Source: Neptuniibacter sp.
GTDB taxonomy: Bacteria; Pseudomonadota; Gammaproteobacteria; Pseudomonadales; Balneatricaceae
NCBI GenBank assembly: GCA_024686055.1
Contig: JAIBDV010000129.1
Location: 1-7,804, forward strand
Direction: 5' to 3'
Length of the DNA stretch: 7,804 nt
Shown here: one piece after another, positions 4,659 through 7,804 of the stretch
Position numbering within the stretch: position 1 is the first letter of the stretch
Layout of the letters: the number at the start of each line of letters is the position of its first letter
Notes under the pieces: model-generated
Database searches by the model: none
What the model was told of the DNA's origin: nothing
The model's input: only the letters and a program-made list of their open reading frames with translations
Program-made: the position numbers and the translations under genes

Positions 4659-6569
4659 TTGGCACAGCTACCCGTTATCGTTGGTTTTGGCGGCATAAAC
4701 CCAGCCGGGCGCGCATCATTCCACCATGCCTATCGTCGCCTGATCATGGACAGCCTGTCTGATCAGCAGCGCACCGAAACGCTTCTCAGCCTTGCTGCCC
4801 TGATGGGGCTGAGCCGCTATGAAAATGGTAGCTACCTGAACAGCGCCGGTGAACCGATCAGCGCCCAGGCGCTGGCCGCAGACATTGAGCAGCAGGTGCG
4901 GAATAACACCCTGATTCGCCAGATTCAGGAAGATTGCTTTGACGTAAACAACGTCATGTTCAATCGCCCGGCCAGCGCCAGCAACCCGGACGGCGATATT
5001 CGCTTCCAGCTGCGCAAGCGCCAGATGCCGCTGCAGATCCCCGCCAACTGGCAGGTAACTGAAAGCAGCCCCGGCCTGTTCGACATTATCGTCACCGGCG
5101 CGCTGGAGGTAATCTTCCCGGACAGCAAACAGGCACCGGTACAGTCAGCCGGTCAGCTGCCAACCGGATTCAAGCCCGGCAAGCTGTACCAGTCACGCAA
5201 CCATCCGCGCAACCTGCAGATGACCGTTTACGGTGCATCCGACGCGCTGTTCTCCAGCGGCATGGCATTTGAAGAGATTGCCAGCCGCCTGCGCCCGGAT
5301 CAGATCGCCGTCTACGCCAGCAACTCTATCGGCCAGCTGGATGACTTTGGCTTTGGTGGCCTGACCAAATACCCTGCCATCGGCAAGCGCACCACCTCAA
5401 AACAGATGCCACTGGGTTATGCCCAGATGCCCGCTGACTTTATCAACGCCTACCTGCTTGGCAGCGTCGGCACCACCGGCGGCGCGCTGGGTGCCTGTGC
5501 CACCTTCCTCTATAACCTGCGCAGCGGTGTCGATGACATTCGCAGCGGTCGACGTAAAGTCGTGCTGGTTGGCGGCAGTGATGCACCGGTGATTCCTGAG
5601 GTGATCGAAGGCTTCCGCGCGATGGGCGCACTGGCAGAAGACAAAGATCTGCGGGCACTGGATGGCGTTAACGAACTAACCGCAGCCCATTACCGTCGCG
5701 CCTGCCGCCCATTCGGCAACAACTGCGGCTTCACCATTGGTGAGTCCAGCCAGTTTATCCTGCTGATGGCGGATGATCTGGCACTGGAAATGGGCGCACA
5801 AATCTTCGGCTGTGTGCCCGAAGTCTTTGTGAACGCCGACGGCCACAAAAAATCGATTTCTGCCCCGGGCATTGGTAACTACATCACCCTGGGCAAAGCC
5901 GCCGCACTGGTCGAGAACATGCTGGGTAGTGAATCACTGCGCCAGCGCAGCTTCGTGCAGGCCCATGGCACCAGCACCCCGCAAAATCGGGTAACGGAGT
6001 CCCATGTAATCAACGAAATCGCCAAAGCCTACGGTATTGGTCACTGGCCGGTATCCGCCGTTAAGGCGTATCTGGGTCATTCCCAGGGCACCGCCGGTGG
6101 CGATCAGCTGACCACCTCGCTGGGCGTCTGGGCACACGGTATTATTCCAGGCCTGACCACCACCGGCACCATTGCCGATGATGTCCATCAGAGCAACCTG
6201 CTGCTGCCATTACAGCATCTGGAAGTCGGCGTTAATGGCATGGATACCGTGCTGCTGAATTCCAAAGGGTTTGGCGGCAACAACGCCTCAGCCCCGGTAT
6301 TGTCACCGGCGATCACCGAACAGCTGCTTAGCCGCCGCCACGGTGAAAAAGCGATGCAGAACCTGCGTAACAAACAGGAAGCGACCGTTGAGCAGGCAGC
6401 CGTTTACGAACAGCAGTCCCTGCGCGGTGAAGCACGGCCGATTTACCGTTACGATCACAATGTGCTCAGCGGCGAAGATCTCAGCATCAGCCATGGCGAG
6501 ATCCAGCTGCCAGGCTATGCCAACGCGGTTGATCTGAACGTAGAAAACCCATTTGACGATATGTGCTGA
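4659..6569 (+). CDS. fabY: Beta-ketoacyl-ACP synthase, FabY class
   Basis: This encodes a 636-residue cytoplasmic condensing enzyme, close in length to Pseudomonas aeruginosa FabY (about 634) and much longer than FabB, FabF (about 410) or FabH (about 317). The first residues, AQLPVIVGFGGINPAGRASFHHAYRR, match the FabY N-terminus and support the TTG start. An N-terminal extension (about 1-180) precedes the thiolase-fold core: AVQSAGQLPTGF, LDDFGFGG, nucleophile Cys280 in GACATFLYNL, His436 in AHGTSTPQNR, Lys469 and His474 in VKAYLGHSQGT, and the Gly-rich NSKGFGGNNA loop (534-543). The Cys-His-His triad is that of elongating-type synthases. FabY in Pseudomonas condenses acetyl-CoA with malonyl-ACP to start fatty-acid synthesis, replacing FabH. 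Whether it is the only initiating enzyme here cannot be judged from this window. A hairpin overlaps its stop codon. Confidence 0.93.
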   Translation: MAQLPVIVGFGGINPAGRASFHHAYRRLIMDSLSDQQRTETLLSLAALMGLSRYENGSYLNSAGEPISAQALAADIEQQVRNNTLIRQIQEDCFDVNNVMFNRPASASNPDGDIRFQLRKRQMPLQIPANWQVTESSPGLFDIIVTGALEVIFPDSKQAPVQSAGQLPTGFKPGKLYQSRNHPRNLQMTVYGASDALFSSGMAFEEIASRLRPDQIAVYASNSIGQLDDFGFGGLTKYPAIGKRTTSKQMPLGYAQMPADFINAYLLGSVGTTGGALGACATFLYNLRSGVDDIRSGRRKVVLVGGSDAPVIPEVIEGFRAMGALAEDKDLRALDGVNELTAAHYRRACRPFGNNCGFTIGESSQFILLMADDLALEMGAQIFGCVPEVFVNADGHKKSISAPGIGNYITLGKAAALVENMLGSESLRQRSFVQAHGTSTPQNRVTESHVINEIAKAYGIGHWPVSAVKAYLGHSQGTAGGDQLTTSLGVWAHGIIPGLTTTGTIADDVHQSNLLLPLQHLEVGVNGMDTVLLNSKGFGGNNASAPVLSPAITEQLLSRRHGEKAMQNLRNKQEATVEQAAVYEQQSLRGEARPIYRYDHNVLSGEDLSISHGEIQLPGYANAVDLNVENPFDDMC

Positions 6570-6585
6570 GCGCGCTGCGCTCAGC
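6565..6585 (+). repeat. 9-bp hairpin spanning the fabY stop codon (weak terminator or attenuator)
   Basis: GCTGAGCGC (6565-6573) pairs perfectly with GCGCTCAGC (6577-6585) around a GCT triloop. The fabY TGA (6567-6569) lies within the left arm. Only a short CTTTG follows, so termination would be partial at best. Because the next gene starts 32 nt downstream on the same strand, the hairpin may reduce read-through or protect the fabY mRNA end. Confidence 0.5.
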
Positions 6586-6616
6586 CTTTGCCACTCTGAC
6601 CCAGGAAAAATAACGG

Positions 6617-7024
6617 ATGAAGTTTGCTGCGCTGCTGCTGACCACCCTGACCCTGACCGGCTGCCTCTCGATGGAGAGCCTCAAGCCTGATACCAGCAAG
6701 GACACCAGTTTTTACCGGCTGGATGCTAACAGCCGCATGTTCTGCCGGGGGGAAACCAACCTCTGTCAGGATCTGACCCTGATCGCCTCCTCCCACCGGC
6801 TACAGCAGGTCGAGGAAGCCTACGGCAGCACGATCGAAACCAACAACACCGTGCGTGGCCTGATGAAACTGGTGTTACAGCCAGCCGACCAGGCCTATAC
6901 CGCTGAGCCACTGGCAGGCCTGCAGTATCAATACAAGCTGCCCATCACTGAGCGTACAACTCAGCTGTGGAACCTGCTTAAACAGGCCCAGATTGACCAC
7001 TACGGCTCAAACAACGCGCTGTAG
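6617..7024 (+). CDS. Putative lipoprotein of unknown function
   Basis: This encodes a 135-residue protein that I do not recognise. The N-terminus MKFAALLLTTLTLTGC is a clear lipoprotein signal with lipobox LTGC and lipidated Cys16; the +2 residue is Leu, which suggests outer-membrane sorting. The mature part is about 120 residues, mixed in predicted structure, with two further cysteines (Cys43 in MFCRGE and Cys50) seven residues apart that could form a periplasmic disulfide. A helical stretch with HRLQQVEEAYG is followed by TNNTVRGLMKLVL, and the C-terminus (TTQLWNLLKQAQIDHYG) looks helical. An AGGA ribosome-binding site lies about 11 nt upstream of the ATG. It starts 47 nt after fabY on the same strand and may share its transcript. 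Its last 18 bases overlap the 3' end of the opposing tatD-family gene. Confidence 0.75.
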   Translation: MKFAALLLTTLTLTGCLSMESLKPDTSKDTSFYRLDANSRMFCRGETNLCQDLTLIASSHRLQQVEEAYGSTIETNNTVRGLMKLVLQPADQAYTAEPLAGLQYQYKLPITERTTQLWNLLKQAQIDHYGSNNAL

Positions 7025-7786
7025 TAACAGCTGACGAGCGGTGGCCGTGGTCACCGCCGCCACCTCCTCCAGCGATATCCCGCGCAACTGCGCAATTTCC
7101 TCCGCCACTTCCCGTATCCGCTGTGGACAGTTCGGCTGATCCCGATACTGCGCTAATGGCATATCCGGCCCATCGGTTTCCAGCACCATCGCTGTCAGTG
7201 GTAGCGTCGCCGCCAGCTGGCGTATCCTGTGCGCGCGTTCATAGGTTACCGTGCCACCAAAGCCCAGCACAAAGCCCAGTTCACTATACTGCCGGGCCTG
7301 CTGCGCACTGCCTGAAAACGCATGGACGACACCACCGGCGGGCAGTTTTAACCGTCGCAGCAGCGCCAGCACCTGATCATGAGCTTTGCGCACATGCAAC
7401 AGCACCGGCAGCTGGTGCTGCTGGGCTAACCGCAATTGCGCCTGAAACAACATCATTTGCGCGTCACGATCCGCATCAGCGCTGAAAAAATCCAGCCCGA
7501 TTTCACCCACGGCCACCGTATCAGGCTGCGCTAACAGCGCATCCAGCTGCACTAACGCCTGAGTATAATCACCGTGCCGGGCCATAAAACAGGGATGCAG
7601 GCCAAAGGCCGCAAACAGCCGCCCATCCGCCCGACAGAACCGTTGCTGCTGCGTCCAGCTGGCCTGCAGCACACCCGGCACCACCACCTGACGAACCCCC
7701 ACCGCCTCAGCCGCCGCCAGCAACGACCCGGACTGCGCCCGCAACACGGGAAAATCAAGATGGCAGTGGCTATCAATCAGCTCCAT
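7007..7786 (-). CDS. TatD family metal-dependent hydrolase (YjjV-like)
   Basis: This encodes a 259-residue cytoplasmic TIM-barrel hydrolase of normal family length. All the usual TatD metal ligands are visible: His7 and His9 in DSHCHLD, Glu95 in AVGEIGLDFF, His131 in PVLLHVRKA, His155 in VVHAFSGS and Asp205 in LETDGPD. The family comprises divalent-metal-dependent deoxyribonucleases, some with 3'-5' exonuclease activity linked to DNA repair; the exact substrate cannot be read here. I chose ATG at 7786 rather than the adjacent TTG at 7789 because GGTGG (7794-7798) is 7 nt upstream of the ATG. A TGA in another frame overlaps this ATG (TGATG), so an upstream gene on the same strand may be translationally coupled. 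The 3' end overlaps the lipoprotein gene by 18 bp and no terminator is visible. Confidence 0.92.
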   Translation of the reverse strand: MELIDSHCHLDFPVLRAQSGSLLAAAEAVGVRQVVVPGVLQASWTQQQRFCRADGRLFAAFGLHPCFMARHGDYTQALVQLDALLAQPDTVAVGEIGLDFFSADADRDAQMMLFQAQLRLAQQHQLPVLLHVRKAHDQVLALLRRLKLPAGGVVHAFSGSAQQARQYSELGFVLGFGGTVTYERAHRIRQLAATLPLTAMVLETDGPDMPLAQYRDQPNCPQRIREVAEEIAQLRGISLEEVAAVTTATARQLLLQRVV

Positions 7787-7804
7787 CAATCGGCCACCCG
7801 CAGC

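Noticed and set aside
7123..7485. 120-codon plus-strand frame opposite tatD
   Set aside because: It has Ala/Pro/His-rich antisense composition over a gene with all metal ligands intact.
7787..7789. TTG at 7789 as start of the TatD-family gene
   Set aside because: It lies only 4 nt after the ribosome-binding site; the adjacent ATG at 7786 has better spacing and a better start codon.

Overview
The window looks like ordinary chromosomal sequence from a motile gammaproteobacterium, most plausibly a marine Oceanospirillales/Pseudomonadales-type organism. This is inferred from the gene families: a GlnD C-terminus, the FlgO/FlgP/FlgT basal-body set known from Vibrio and relatives, a ZapB-like coiled coil, and a long ketoacyl synthase of the FabY class known from Pseudomonas. 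No mobile element, CRISPR array, tRNA or rRNA is visible.

Layout. Positions 1-548 (+): the 3' end of glnD, then a small DUF1244 gene, closed by a strong symmetric terminator (588-614) that also serves the genes arriving from the other side. Positions 633-1849 (-): the overlapping pair flgO-flgP. Positions 1850-2051: a divergent flagellar control region with sigma-28-like boxes on both strands. Positions 2052-3266 (+): flgT. Positions 3267-3401: a 10-bp stem-loop, then a promoter with an embedded inverted repeat. Positions 3402-3605 (+): a zapB-like gene, converging on an OmpA-family lipoprotein gene (3634-4293, -). Positions 4294-4658: a 365-bp divergent leader. Positions 4659-6569 (+): fabY, starting at TTG. 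Positions 6617-7024 (+): a small lipoprotein gene of unknown function. Positions 7007-7786 (-): a TatD-family hydrolase whose 3' end overlaps that lipoprotein gene.

How the genes fit together. FlgT, FlgO and FlgP form one functional group: in Vibrio they build or stabilise the extra basal-body ring (H ring) and associated outer-membrane structures of the polar flagellum. The divergent arrangement with sigma-28-like elements agrees with flagellar control. The rest are housekeeping or envelope genes: nitrogen signalling (glnD), division (zapB-like), outer membrane-peptidoglycan linkage (OmpA lipoprotein), initiation of fatty-acid synthesis (fabY) and a metal-dependent nuclease (TatD). I see no convincing new multi-gene system. 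The points most worth a second look are the flagellar intergenic region, the operator-like repeat in the zapB promoter, the fabY leader and stop-codon hairpin, and the unknown lipoprotein beside fabY.
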